64,000 nucleotides of DNA from NCBI GenBank assembly GCA_910574455.1, contig CAJSYZ010000006.1, forward strand, positions 2,098,156 to 2,162,155, given 5' to 3'. Both the position numbers and the translations under genes were made by a program. The notes beneath the pieces were generated by a model, which did no database searches, was not told the origin of the DNA, and saw nothing but the letters and a program-made list of their open reading frames with translations. Each line of letters starts with the position of its first letter. Positions within the stretch are counted from its first letter, which is position 1. Below are positions 49,714 through 61,292 of this stretch, piece by piece. Source of the DNA: Trichaptum fuscoviolaceum. Lineage: Eukaryota > Basidiomycota > Agaricomycetes > Hymenochaetales > Trichaptaceae.

Positions 49714-50503
49714 TGTCACGACGTGACATATCCCTCTTCCCCTTTGGGGCGCATCCCGGGGATTTCCCTGAATCCCGCTGGGATATCTTGCCCTCGGGAA
49801 ATATCCCGGGGCATTCCCTTCGGGATCTCTCCCTTTCGGGATTTATCCCGGGTTCTTACCTTATGGACTTTCCCGAAGTCCCTTTCCCCTCATCCTCTTG
49901 TCTTTCCTCATGTTCCCCACCTGTTTTCCTCATTCCTCCTTCATTACTCCGATTTTCCAATGTTCTACACATGTTCTGTCACTCCTTTGTTATTCCTTTC
50001 CATTTCCTGCCTTAGCTCTACATGTGCAAGGCCTCATTGTCTACCGCATTGCCCGCATCCCCGATTTTCCCACGCTTCCGGAATCCCGGTATCTCTGTCC
50101 TTTCTCTATATAAACCCATAGCATTTGTACATAGATACCTTGACTCGAATATCATAAGTCTTTGGGCCTAGCTAGTGGCCAGGCTTTCGAGATCCACCAT
50201 GCCTTTGTCTTGTCTCCAAATCTAGCTTGCTTGTTGTCTAGTGCTCTAGACTATCTTTTGTGTTTGACCCGGACATCTCGAGCCTTGCGCGGGAGCACCC
50301 CGAAGTCCCCTCGTCGTCGGTCACCTTTGTCGGATGCCGGAAGCCCCGGATCCTGGTTATACTCGCCTCTCGTCTCTCGTCTCTGTTCTCTTTGCTTCAC
50401 TCTTAGATTCGATCTCGCAGGACATCATGTCTTGATAGGCATGATCTCATTTGTTTACGATAGACAAGACACCACAAGGCATGCATCGGGTCCAAGCCTG
50501 ACA
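49714..50503 (+). repeat. 3' LTR of the nested element
   Basis: Same length and ends as the 5' LTR, with TATATAAA near 50,106. The lack of visible differences from the 5' LTR indicates a recent insertion. Confidence 0.92.
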
Positions 50504-51417
50504 GCAGGCTTTCAAGATCCACCTTCTCCTTCTGTCCCGATTGGACCGTTTGGCACGTACCGCCATCAAGGGCTGTTTGTCCTCGCGTCTTGAGGCCGTT
50601 TGTCTCAGTCGACTGCCCGTCGTCCGTTAGCCCGGGGTGTCCGTTTGACACCGAGCCTAGGGGTGGGCACCCTTGTATCTGCATCTAGTTCTCTGCTTTG
50701 TCTTCCTATCTCACTCTATTGTGCCACTAGTATTGCAGCCTTACCTTACCGAAGGTCTAGGTGGACGTAGCCTGACACCTCCCACCGGCCACCCATCCGC
50801 GAGTGGTTACTTATGTTTCACGGTCCCTCCCAACACACTCATGGTCTATCATCGGTGCAGCGTCACATGGCACTGATGTCCTGACTATTGAGGTTCGCTC
50901 TACCCACACTGTCCATCTCTGCAACTACTATGGCCAGCAGGCGCCAGAGAGGGTAGCTCCAACCCCTACTTACCCAGGTGAGTCATTTCTCTTTGGTCTC
51001 ACCCCGGCAATAGCCGCTTCCCTAACGATTGCCGGCGACTTTAATCGCCGGCATCGTTCCTGGTCAGAGTTGCCATGTTCCAATGCCGAGTCAAACAGGG
51101 GGCAACCCTTGGATGACTTCTTCCGAGAGCATGGACATGAGCCTGCCCATCACCCAGATGTGGACACTAGAGCATGACACGGGTACAGGTCACCTGTGGG
51201 TACCTGCAGGTACCTGCGCTCAAATACCTGCGGTTCCAGGTGCACCTGTGCGCAGGTACCTGGTTCCCACGCTTACCTGCAGGTCCAGGTTTGCATATTT
51301 TTTGTCCAGGTACCTGACCGGGTACCTGCAGGTACCCGGTAAATCACGTGCGCCCACCTTGAGCGCGACGAACGCAACGATGTGCCATTACTTTCACTCA
51401 CATTCTACTCGACATGA

Positions 51418-51762
<345 letters not shown>

Positions 51763-51779
51763 TAATTATTCCTTCATGG

Positions 51780-52210
51780 TTTTCGACTCTGCGCTCAGAG
51801 ACCGTCTGCAAGTCGCTCGCCCGCGCGGTCGACCGCATGACAGAGGCCGCGAGCTCGTTGATGCCGTTGCACGCCTGCGCAGCACACTCGATGACAACCA
51901 TCCAGAACAGGTTCCCCACCACTCCTTCGCTCGCGCGGTCATCATATGTCCCAACCTCTATGAGCTCGACATCTTGCTCTATGGCCGCATTGTGCCTGTG
52001 CAACAGACAGAGGGTGCCGTTGACACAGCGCGCATGTGCAAGACAGTCACATCATTCCAAGCACACTATGGAAGCTATACTCGAAAGACTCGAAGCCGCC
52101 TACCACGATGACGGCCCCGCTGCGCCCAATGGCCGCCTCCTCGCCAACTGCGCGCTTGTCTTCCGTTTGCGCGGACGACCGCAAGTCAGAATGGGATCGC
52201 GGCGAAGATC
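51780..52210 (+). pseudogene. Captured fragment of an F-box-like gene family
   Basis: Segments REL(V)DAVARLRSTLDDN and ICPNLYELDILLYGR are read in one frame, and EAAYHDDGPAAPNGRLLANC further on. The same patterns occur on the minus strand at about 59,000-59,535. Such sequences resemble the leucine-rich F-box-like families common in polypores; this identification is by recollection of pattern and not certain. Order is rearranged and frames are broken. Confidence 0.6.
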
Positions 52211-52659
52211 AAGCTAGAGTCTCGTACTGCAGAGGTTCAACTGGTCTTCTGGTATGTCTTTTTTTTTGCTTTTTACTTACCTTCTTCACACTAATCTCGT
52301 TGATCCCGCTCGTCCAGCATCCGCAACACCCACCGTCACCTGTACTCATGATGCCGCCCCACAAGCGGTACGCACTGTTGCCAACTTCCACCGTCGCAAA
52401 CCCTCGGCGCTCACCGCCGTCGTCCAGGTCCGCTGCCTCCTCGCTCTCTTCAAGCCCATCCGGATCTCACTCTCCGAGCAGGTATCGAACGATGGCGCGC
52501 ACCCACGCCCATCCCCACTCCTGCTACACTCCCATCTCCGGGATACATGGTATGTTGTTATTTATATTTATATCGTATTACTACACTACTTACTGTTAAA
52601 TACCTGCGGGTTGCATCAGGTACCTGCAATACCTGCAGGTAACGGGTCCAGGTAGACCC

Positions 52660-52763
52660 GGATCCGTTTCCCACGGTTCCGGGTCGGATCCGTTTCCCAC
52701 GGTTCCGGGTCGGATCCGTTTCCCACGGTTCCGGGTCGGATCCGTTTCCCACGGTTCCGGGTC
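52660..52763 (+). repeat. Tandem repeat, four perfect 26-bp units
   Basis: Four head-to-tail units starting GGATCCGTTTCCCACGG, each 26 bp, within the right subterminal region of the hAT-like element. Confidence 0.95.
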
Positions 52764-52864
52764 GGATCCAGGTATCAGTTTTTTTGCGCAGGTACCTGCG
52801 CATCACGGATCCGGGTGCACCTGCAGGTGCACCCGTGTCATGCTCTAGTGGACACTCGTCCGGG

Positions 52865-53153
52865 TTTTTTTTTTTTTTTTTTTTTTTTGGCTTTATTATT
52901 CCTGCAGCATAGCTAAGTACATGACCTATCTACGACGGAGGCGCCCGTCATCGAGGTAAACTACGAAACTGGGCGGGAGGTGCCCGCCACCAAAGGTGGC
53001 GGCTAAGTGGGCGCACCGCCTATTAAAGAAAGGGAAGGGAAGAGGAGAGATTGGTTTACATATCACCGCGCCCATGTCAAGGTGCAGGTGAACCTACACT
53101 ACAAGCACAAATGAAGCTTAGAAAAGAGGGCGCGTCCGGGCACAGTACCTGGG
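52865..53153 (-). mobile_element. 3' end of a retroposon with poly(A) tail, inverted
   Basis: On the minus strand an AATAAA signal lies about 5 bp before a 24-base A tail (a T run at 52,865-52,888 on the plus strand). The 260 bp before it carry no recognised frame, only GC-rich sequence with an inverted GGCGGGCACC-type stem. It is a 5'-truncated LINE or SINE copy that cut off the plus-strand LINE. Confidence 0.6.
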
Positions 53154-53993
53154 TGTCATGACCCAATCGGCAATCAAAGGAATTAAATACCAAAAACCCC
53201 GATTAGTCAATCATACCTAATTCCTGGATTTCCTCCTTCGTCCTGGACCTCTTCCCCGATGCCTTGATGGATGGAACACACCCCATGGAGCTATCATCGG
53301 ATCACAGAAGGTTTGGAGAAGAAAGGACATCAACTGACGCAGCCGCGATGAGATCGATTATCTCGATCGGATCGCGATTTGGTGCCACGATCACATTGTA
53401 TCAAGATCTGTTGATGGTGTTTCATGTTCAGGAGTTGAAACGGTGGCCACAGGACACTTGGGGATATGTTGTGGCGAAGGATTGAACCGGAGTTTCAGAA
53501 CATATGTTTCAGGTTTTGATCTGACTCATTATTGTTCATACGATGACTCATTTACTGAAGGATTACTCATTGATCTTTACAATCCTTGATTCTTCGTCAT
53601 TCCAAGCTACTAATAGGCTATGCCTCTTCGTGTATAAAAGGAGAGCAGTTGTACATAGAGTTCCCCAGAATTGTTAACTACTTTATTTGCTTGTCAAACA
53701 TCTGACTACCTGCTCAGTGTTGCTTGTGCACCTCTGACACTATATTTGCCCTTGTGCATCTTTGGGATACCTTGCTATAGGTCATCCCTAAGTGTCTTCG
53801 ACTGCTCACAGTATTACCAGTGTAGTGTAGGCTTCAGTTTGTGACGTTCCGATTGAAGTTACGATATCTTGACAAACCGCACATTACGACATCTTGCCCT
53901 CGCGTTACAAGCTGATCGCTCATAGTTGGAATTATTAAGTGTATACACAATGACGCCTTGTCATCACAAGCACTCACTGGCCGGGTCGTCACA
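53154..53993 (+). repeat. 5' LTR of gypsy element 1
   Basis: About 840 bp from TGTCATGACCC to GGGTCGTCACA, near-inverted ends. TATAAAAG near 53,634 is a likely promoter. No second copy is available to confirm the borders. Confidence 0.6.
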
Positions 53994-54060
53994 GCTTAAC
54001 AATTCTCAAACTACTCTACCTGGTTCATTCGGTACCACCTCATAAACCATTTCCTTTGGC

Positions 54061-55800
54061 ATGCCACCTAAGACCAGTAGCCGCACCGATCGCGCCTCTG
54101 AGGACGGCCGCTCTCGCCGCATGGCTACCCGATCACATCAAGGAGACCACCCCGAGGTTCAGAACGAAGAAACCATGGAGGAAGGAGAAATTGCAAGGGA
54201 CACCCCACCTCATCTTCCAGCCGGTCCGTCTAAGGGAAAACAACGGCAAATTTCATCACCTAGAGAAAATCCTGATGACAACCGATTGGATGCAATGGAA
54301 CTTCGTATGGATAATATGCAATCTTGATTCGATACCCTTGATGCACGTACTGGGAATATTTCAGCAATGTTGGAACAGTTATTGGACAGGTTGGATGCAA
54401 AGTCCGTGCGATCACGTCCAAACTCGCCACCTCCAAACCAGCGCCAACAAGAAGTAGATTATAACTCCGATGATCTACGTCCTTCCCAGGAAGCACAAGA
54501 CCCACACGAGCCTATACCTGATGATATATCTGAACACTCTCGCGATGTTTATGATGGATCAAAGGAATTGGCGGATGTCCGGGATGAAATCCGAAGTGTT
54601 AGTCAAAGTGTCCGGGAACTTGCTAAGGCTATGCAAACTATCTCGCGGCACTCTTCAATGATTCCAGCACCAGCTCCTGTGCAGACTCACGCACCCAATC
54701 GTATTTCAACTTCGCTTAGCAAAGAAAAGGCTCTGGACATTAATGATCCAGAAGCATTTTCCGGTACTCGACCAGAAAAACTTTTGGAGTTTCTTTCTCA
54801 GCTTCGCATCATTTTTCGTGCCAAGCCCATCGCATACTCAGACGATCAAGATAAGATTATGTATGCAATTTCGCACTGCAAAGGCATAGCACAGAAACAC
54901 TTCCATAATGCAATTCGCAGGATGGAAGAAGAAGATGAAACACCAGTTTACATGCAAAGCTGGCCACAGTTTGTTCAGGAACTGAAGACCTACTTCGGCT
55001 ATCAGGACGAGGACCGCGAGGCAGAACAAGAGCTTCGTATGCTTCGAATGAAGGATAGTGATCCTGCCAACAAGTACATTGTGGAATTCACAGAACTTGC
55101 AGAACGTGTAACATGGGAACATAATGCGCTTACATCCCAGTTCTATGAGGGCCTTGCATGGAGAATCAAGTCTCGGATGTTCAAACATCCTAATGGCGCA
55201 CCTAAGACACTTGCTAAGCTTAAGACTATGGCAATCAAGTGCGACAATATGGATAAAGAGGAACAACGAGAGCGAAATCGGTCACACCACTTTTCTCCAC
55301 CTAGAACTAGCGAAACAGTGAAGAAACCCTCTTCGTCATCGTTCAGACCCTCAAACCCCTCAAAACCCTTGCGTCCAAATACTTCCCACTCTTACCCAAA
55401 GTCTACCAGTGCTACCCATGGAAGTTCTAGGGCTCCTCCGACATCAGAGGTTGCAAAAAACCTGAAACCAGATGGAACATTGAAGGAGTCGGAAAAGGAA
55501 CGCCGTTGACGTGAAGGACTTTGCACCTACTGTGCTTCTCCCAACCACATTGTTGCAAATTGCCCAAAGCGCACGGATAGACATCAAGGACAAGGTGCCA
55601 AACCTAACACAACAGGTCGGGCAGCTGATGCTGAAGAATACTCCGAAAATACTACAGACTTCTCGGAACCTGTTTCTGAGAACTCTGAAGAGGACAAATT
55701 GGAGGAAGAATATGATGAAGACCTAGAGACCATAGATGAAGATCCAGATGCAGAATACATGGATCAGGAAAACTTCGAGGCAGCCTCGGACATGGAATAG
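54061..55800 (+). pseudogene. gag of gypsy element 1, two in-frame stops
   Basis: One frame from ATG 54,061 to TAG 55,798-55,800, interrupted by TGA at 54,325 and TGA at 55,507. The central capsid-like part includes KLLEFLSQLRIIFRAKP and ELKTYFGYQDEDREA; the zinc knuckle CTYCASPNHIVANC follows the second stop, then an acidic tail. Both stops sit where an Arg codon CGA would fit the surroundings, consistent with single C-to-T changes. Confidence 0.85.
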
Positions 55801-56645
55801 ATAATTCGTGGGCCCGAGCCTGCCACATACCCAAGTCCCATGAATCAAAACTAAACGCGATAAACCCAGAAAAAATAGGAAAACACCAACTAACCATTAA
55901 TGTTACTATTCCAGAACTTGATAACTTATCTATGAATGCACTAATCGACTGTGGAGCCTCTGACAACTTTATTGATTCTTCCCTTGTAGCCCAGAAAGAT
56001 ATCAAAACCAAATTACTGCCTAGACCCATCCATTTGACACTCTTTGATGGCAACATGACATCGAGCGGTCTTATTACACACATGTACACCGCCGATATCA
56101 TGCTCCAAGGTGTCACACAGAGAATACCTCTACTTGTAACCAAGCTACACCCTTCTTGCCAAATCGTCCTAGGTTATAAATGGTTGGAGAAATATAATCC
56201 GGACATTGATTGGGCAACAAAGGTATTGCGTTGGCGAAATGCTCCAGACATTAAAATCATTGACCTTCAGGCTTTTGCGGCTGAAGTCAATGCTGGAGAA
56301 CCATTCTTCCTTTGTCAGATACAACCCGGAGATGCTTTCGCACGCTCAACCGAAAGTAAACCCTTGGTTTCCAAAGAAGAAGAAATAGCGGAAATCAAGA
56401 AAACCCTCCCCGAGTGCTATCATGACTACATTGATGTTTTTCTTGAAAGTTCCGCCAATGAACTTCCACCAACTCGCCCTTCGGACCACAAAATTGAACT
56501 ATTAGAAGGTGCCAAAACTCCCTTTGGCCCCATCTACAGCATGTCCGAAGTCGAGTTGAAAACACTCAAGAACTACATTGACGAAAACTTAGCAAAAGGA
56601 TTTATCCGTCCTTCTTCTTCTCCCTGTGGATCACCCATACTTGTT
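55801..56645 (+). pseudogene. pol of gypsy element 1: protease and start of reverse transcriptase
   Basis: Read in the -1 frame relative to gag. The aspartic protease motif is ALIDCGASDNFID with IVLGYKWLEKYNPDIDW downstream. The N-terminal edge of reverse transcriptase follows: DHKIELLEGAKTPFGPIYSM and KGFIRPSSSPCGSPIL. Coding then stops at foreign sequence at about 56,645; the catalytic YxDD region, RNase H and integrase are missing. Confidence 0.85.
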
Positions 56646-56832
56646 ACGACCGTCGGGAATTGTAGCGGGAAACAGTTTCGGGGAACTGGAATTCGCGACA
56701 AGAACCCGCGTTCGGGAATCTGGATTCGCGACTGGGAACGAGCGTGGGAATTCAGGCGGGAAACGCGCGGGATTCTCAAGGCCAGCTAGGACTCTTCACT
56801 GCTTTGAACGTCAGGTCGATCACCACAGATCA
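56646..56832. other. Unclassified remnant between gypsy 1 and the TIR element
   Basis: 187 bp rich in CGGGAA and GCGCG words, such as GGAATTCGCGAC. Probably a fragment of another repeat; no partner in the window. Confidence 0.35.
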
Positions 56833-56968
56833 TAGGGTGCTCCCAATTCTGTCCTGACAGGCATCAGAATGGATCGGATACAATTGCCAAATAAGGAAAT
56901 CATCGGATCAAACTATTGGATAAACATAAATGAATTAAAATGCAGAAATTTCAATGCTTTACAAAAAT

Positions 56969-57046
56969 GTGCTGAACATGAATCGAACTTGCGAGACACA
57001 AACAACCTAACCTAAACAGGGACATTACTAACTCAGCCATCAGACC
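56969..57046 (-). tRNA. tRNA-like sequence, probably a tRNA-derived relic
   Basis: On the minus strand an A box TGGCTGAGTTAG and B box AGTTCGATTC are 50 bp apart. The 7-nt 5' end GGTCTGA pairs at five of seven places with TCAGCAC after the T arm, and the T arm pairs at four of five. The D arm does not form and no convincing anticodon stem was found. It lies in the TIR element next to the palindrome, so a SINE-like or decayed tRNA is likelier than a working gene. Confidence 0.35.
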
Positions 57047-57071
57047 TTTAAATGGTTTATTTATTTACATT

Positions 57072-58081
57072 CACGGCAAACATAGGTGGCTGTCTGAAGT
57101 GAAGACAGGGCGTGTCAAACTGTGTCCCTTCTTTAGAATGCTGTTATTGCGCGTGACAGGTATTTGAGCCAGATTAGGTGTTTAATAGTTAAAAAGGTAA
57201 CCCGTGAGAAATAAAGTCAGTCTGGCTTTGTTTAAGGGAAACAGCTGTCTGAAACAGCCACTTGAGCCAGCCTTTCTGTGCTGCAGCAACACATCTTTGT
57301 CACACAGTTTATCTGTCTACTTTGATGTCAGAAAGGCTGTCTTAATGGGCTGTCACACACTGTGTCAGCCAAACTGTCTCATTGTAAGTTAGACACACGT
57401 GAAAGCATAACTGTCTTCTTTGACTGACTTGCATTCGGACACCTGTGTTAGTCACCTCAGCTGACTTTATTAGAAACAACAAGGCTACCTTTACTGCCTG
57501 TCTTTCTTGCAGATAGTCTGTACAGACAGCCCAGCTGTTTCAATTGTTAAGAATGGGCTATCGAGTGGAGTACTGAGCGGGACAATAAGCAGGCTACTGC
57601 TGTCTGAAAGTAAAACAGCTGGGCTGTCTGGACAGACTATCTGTAAGAAAGACAGGCAGTAAAGGTAGCCTTGTTGTTTCTAATAAAGTCAGCTGAGGTG
57701 ACTAACACAGGTGTCCGAATGCAAGTCAGTCAAAGAAGACAGTTATGCTTTCACGTGTGTCTAACTTACAATGAGACAGTTTGGCTGACACAGTGTGTGA
57801 CAGCCCATTAAGACAGCCTTTCTGACATCAAAGTAGACAGATAAACTGTGTGACAAAGATGTGTCGCTGCAGCACAGAAAGGCTGGCTCAAGTGGCTGTT
57901 TCAGACAGCTGTTTCCCTTAAACAAAGCCAGACTGACTTTATTTCTCACGGGTTACCTTTTTAACTATTAAACACCTAATCTGGCTCAAATACCTGTCAC
58001 GCGCAATAACAGCATTCTAAAGAAGGGACACAGCTTCACACGCCCTGTCTTCACTTCAGACAGCTACCTATGTTTGCCGTG
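57072..58081. repeat. Giant palindrome (foldback element), arms of 469 bp
   Basis: Left arm 57,072-57,540, right arm 57,613-58,081, equal length, about 99 percent identical by eye (around five differences), with a 72-bp loop. The outer ends are CACGGCAAACATAGG and its complement, flanked by ATT on both sides. The arms are rich in CTGTCTGA and GACAG words. Each arm has the same 62-codon open frame in mirror orientation, probably not coding. Likely a foldback or MITE-like element inserted in the TIR transposon. Confidence 0.92.
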
Positions 58082-58449
58082 ATTATATGAGCTAAAGATG
58101 CTGTATTGGATACAAGTCTATCGGATACATCTGTATCTGATACACTTGTATCCGATGCCATCCGCCCACACTTGGTAATCCTCAGTGGTGGTGGAGACTA
58201 GCTGTCGGAACGGGACCACGGCCGCCCACGCGCAGAGCAAGCAAGCGGCGACGAACGGCCGTCGGACGTCGCAATTGCGGGGGAGAATGGACGAGTGCGG
58301 ATGTGGCGACGTGGAGGCGGAGAGCGTGGTTGGCAGATGGGTTCCGTGTCCCTTGGTGCCATGGGCTAACGGGGAGGGCTGCGGCTGCGGCTACAACCTG
58401 GTACCTCGCACGTTCTTCTTCTCGCAGCTGTTCCCGCTGTTCTCTTTCG

Positions 58450-58690
58450 ATCTCTTGATAATATGCTGCTGACGGCGTTCTTCCTGTTTTTCTCTATCAA
58501 ACGCATCACCCTCAGCGTAGACGCTCCGTGTGTCTAAATCATGCACCATTTTTATCCAGCTCCTTTTTCTTCACAACCGCGTTCGCATGTGTGTCTGAAT
58601 GCTTGAGTGGCCTAGCGGACCCTATTGCGTCTGCTAGAGAAGCGAGTAACTTTCGTCTGAGGGCTTCAACTCCTTCAATTTTGTCTTCTT
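58450..58690 (-). pseudogene. Gene-fragment on the minus strand within the TIR element
   Basis: Readable segments ALRRKLLASLADAIGSARPL, then in the next frame WIKMVHDLDTRSVYAEGDAF and REKQEERRQQ. A frameshift lies between them at about 58,560. The composition looks like host exon sequence, but I do not recognise the parent gene. Confidence 0.4.
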
Positions 58691-58989
58691 CCGTCGTTTA
58701 GCTTCATATCTGAAAAGTTGTTTAATGAAAACTTCAAAGAGGCGACATACCCTTTGTCCTCTAACTTCAGTCTGAGCTCCAAGCAATTCATCTCAAATTT
58801 TCATATGCTCGTTGTCGGTCCAATTGGCGAGCTTCAACGCCCGAATCCGCGACCCAGAGCGCTAAGGCCAAGTTGCCGACATCGAATGATGGATCGTCTT
58901 GCACATGCGCGCTGCGACAACGACGTGTACTGCTTGTGGGACGGCATCATGAGTGCGGATGACAGTTAATGCCGCGGTTGCTGGACAAG

Positions 58990-59535
58990 CAGCATGTCGA
59001 GAGTGACGTGCGGGAGATTAGCACGAGAGGGAGATGAAAGACGAGGAAGACGCACTGCAAATTATCAGCAAGCCTTTGTCTGACTGATTCTACCCAAAAT
59101 TCTAGCTTCATCTTCGCCAGGTAAGTGCCGGCATCGAATGATGGAACCGTCTTGCACATGCGCGCTGCGTCAACGGCACCTCGCAAGCACATCGCGGCCA
59201 TAGAGCGAGATGTCAAGCTCGTAGAAGTTGGGACATACGACGACTGCGAGTGTGGAGGAGTGGTGGAGAGCCTGATCAGGATGCTCGCAGTCGTGTGTGA
59301 TGCGCAGACGCGCAACGGCATTACCGAGCTCGCGGCTGTGTTCTGTCTTGCGGTCGAACGTGTGGGCGAAGGACTTGTAGGCAGTCTCAGAGACGGACGA
59401 GTAGGCGCTGACGAGCGCGCAGTCGGTGGGGAGGCGGCCATCGGGTTCGAGGTCGTCTCGTACTCGGCAGACTTCAGTATAACTTTCATAGGGAGCTTCG
59501 AGATAGCTCACATGCGCACCGCCGACGGACTTCAA
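58990..59535 (-). pseudogene. F-box-like gene fragment within the TIR element
   Basis: A 121-codon open frame reads TFDRKTEHSRELGNAVARLR, CEHPDQALHHSS and VVVCPNFYELDISLYGRD; downstream, in another frame, DAARMCKTVPSFDAGTYLAK. The same blocks occur in the hAT-like element (51,780-52,210) and the non-autonomous LTR element (about 48,200). Only part of a gene is present, without start or end. Confidence 0.6.
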
Positions 59536-60750
59536 GCTGTGCGTCGGTCATGACCGTGGGATAAACACGGTCTCGTGACTGACAAAACAGTGACGCGCCA
59601 GTCATGTGAAAGTGTTAGGGTAGGCTTCAATTCTCCAGATATGGAAGGCCGGGCACGACCGAAGCCTACCCGAAATACGGTACGGAAATTAACACTTAAG
59701 GCTTCGTAAAGAAGCAATAAGTTCTTTCTTTTCCCCCTTCGCCCCTCTACATTTGGATGCAGTGGCCTTCGGGCTCCATGTATCCAAATGGCACGACAGG
59801 ATCGCTCTTCGCGAGTCGTCCTTGTCTGTCGCAGAATCGCCCCGCCGTTGCGAAGACCCCGGTCTGCCATCTTTTCCAAAGCAGCTCAGCCAAGTCTCTT
59901 CGTCAAGCGCATGTCTTGGGTCGCGTGCACCCACTTTGGTAAGTCTTTTGTTGCTATGGGTCGATCATTGGAAGGAATTGCGTGAGCTTCCTGTTGCCGT
60001 GCTCACTCTCCTTTTCAGTGACGATCACCGCCCGTCTTCTGTGTCTACAAATACTCAAGAATTGTATTGTGGTTCCATGAGTAAGTCACGTCTCTCCGCC
60101 ATCGTCCGTCTTGCGTCGCTCGCTGCGTCCTCCTTTCCAATCAAATTCAGGCTCTCAAGTACATTCAGGTACTCCTTCAGTCCTTTACATTTATCATCTT
60201 GTGCAACTCAGTGATTTTTCCCTCCCTTTCGCGCAGCCTACACGACGAGTACCCAAGAATATCATCTACAGCATCAGTGTCAACCAACTGCGTCTGCGCG
60301 CTGATCACGACGATTATTGCCAAAGGACAAAGGTATGTTTCCATTACATCTAGGGTCGTCCAGAAGTTGAAGAGGGCTTTTCTTCTATTGTACTTGTAGA
60401 CATGCTCTTTCGTGATTATGTGAGAAAAGTAAGTATTTCTGTGTTGCCCACAACTCGTCTACAGGCTGACAACATATGACATCTGTTTTCCATGTTGACT
60501 GAGTCCACGAACTCGGGCTTCTAATCCCCTTGCGTGCACGGTCGTGTTTCTGCTGATTAGTGGTTCAACAAGGAAGAAATGTCAAACTACTAATGATCTG
60601 ATTCTTTTTGTATTCGATACGTGAGTTGTATCGGAACGACGGATTGCACTGTAAGTAACTATAACTTAAGTTATCTAGATAAGTTTACTGACTTAACATT
60701 TATTACTTTTTTGTGCACTCATTTGACTACTATCTTTGTGTTTGAATTGG
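59536..60750. other. Right interior of the TIR element
   Basis: At 59,790-59,840 a stretch including CTTGTCTGTCGCAGAATC is shared with the LTR element interior at about 47,530. Several splice-like sites and short frames (59,753-60,214) suggest another captured gene piece, but no domain is recognised. The last part is AT-rich. Confidence 0.4.
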
Positions 60751-61014
60751 ATACCTATATGAAAATCGGATACTTGTAATTAAATTGGATACTGACTTAA
60801 ATCCGATGCTGACTTGAATCTGATACCTATTTGAATCCGAAACTTGAATTAAATCCGATACCTGAACTAAATCCGATACTTGATCTGATAATAATATGAA
60901 TTTGAACCCAACCTATAACTGTGTGCTAATTTGAGTCTGAGAACAACCTTCCTAATTAGGACATTTAATCCGATCCAGTTTGATGCCTGTCAGGACAGAA
61001 TTGGGTGCACCCTA

Positions 61015-61292
61015 TGAACTGAGGTGCCTGGTCAGGTAAGCGGATCCCTAAGGAAGCACTCCACGAGTAAGTATTGTGCAACTAACTACACAGGAGAAAA
61101 GAGAGAGATCGCACCTAAGGAAGCACTCCACGAGAGGTCAAAAGTGGGGTGCTCCTTACGATGCCTACAGCTATTTATCTACTTCGTAAAGACTGTATAG
61201 TTAATCTACGCTAAGTGTCCTTGCGCAATGCGCACCTTTCTACTACAAACGATACATGCTACGACCGCACTGCTAGGCATGTCTATCCCGTC
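61015..61292. other. Spacer between TIR element and gypsy element 2
   Basis: 278 bp. AAGGAAGCACTCCACGAG occurs twice (about 61,050 and 61,118), and a related word is found inside the neighbouring LTR (about 61,678). No gene seen. Confidence 0.45.

Larger units (their letters stand above)
46108..50503 (+). mobile_element. Complete non-autonomous LTR retrotransposon (LARD-like)
   Basis: 4,396 bp with two 790-bp LTRs, flanked by the 5-bp duplication GCAGG (46,103-46,107 and 50,504-50,508). A purine tract AAGGGGGGG lies 5 bp before the 3' LTR. The 2.8 kb interior has no gag, protease, integrase or reverse transcriptase; it holds diverged repeats and gene-like fragments, so it must move with proteins of another element. 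The orientation follows the purine tract. Confidence 0.9.
45775..50777 (+). mobile_element. Outer solo LTR, split by a nested LTR element
   Basis: Begins TGTCACGAC at 45,775 and ends CCTGACA at 50,777, with the 5-bp duplication CCTCC on both sides (45,770-45,774 and 50,778-50,782). Removing the nested element (46,108-50,503) and its duplication leaves about 600 bp. It shares the ends and the stretch around AATATCATAAGTCTTTGG with the nested LTRs, so both belong to related families. Confidence 0.82.
53154..56645 (+). mobile_element. Ty3/gypsy element 1, 5' part only
   Basis: LTR, gag and protease followed by the first residues of reverse transcriptase, then an abrupt end at about 56,645. No 3' LTR of this family is in the window. 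Confidence 0.85.
56835..61012. mobile_element. TIR DNA transposon, about 4.2 kb, TA target duplication
   Basis: Inverted ends of about 45 bp (GGGTGCTCCCAATTCTGTCC on the left, its match with about three differences on the right), flanked by TA. Both subterminal parts carry repeats of TCGGATAC and AATCCGATAC (58,110-58,160 and 60,750-60,890). No transposase frame was found. The interior holds a tRNA-like sequence, a foldback palindrome and minus-strand gene fragments. TA duplication suits Tc1/mariner-type or similar families, but the class is not certain. Confidence 0.65.

Noticed and set aside
57204..57949. Two identical 62-codon open frames facing each other
   Set aside because: They are mirror images produced by the palindrome arms, without homology or codon bias.
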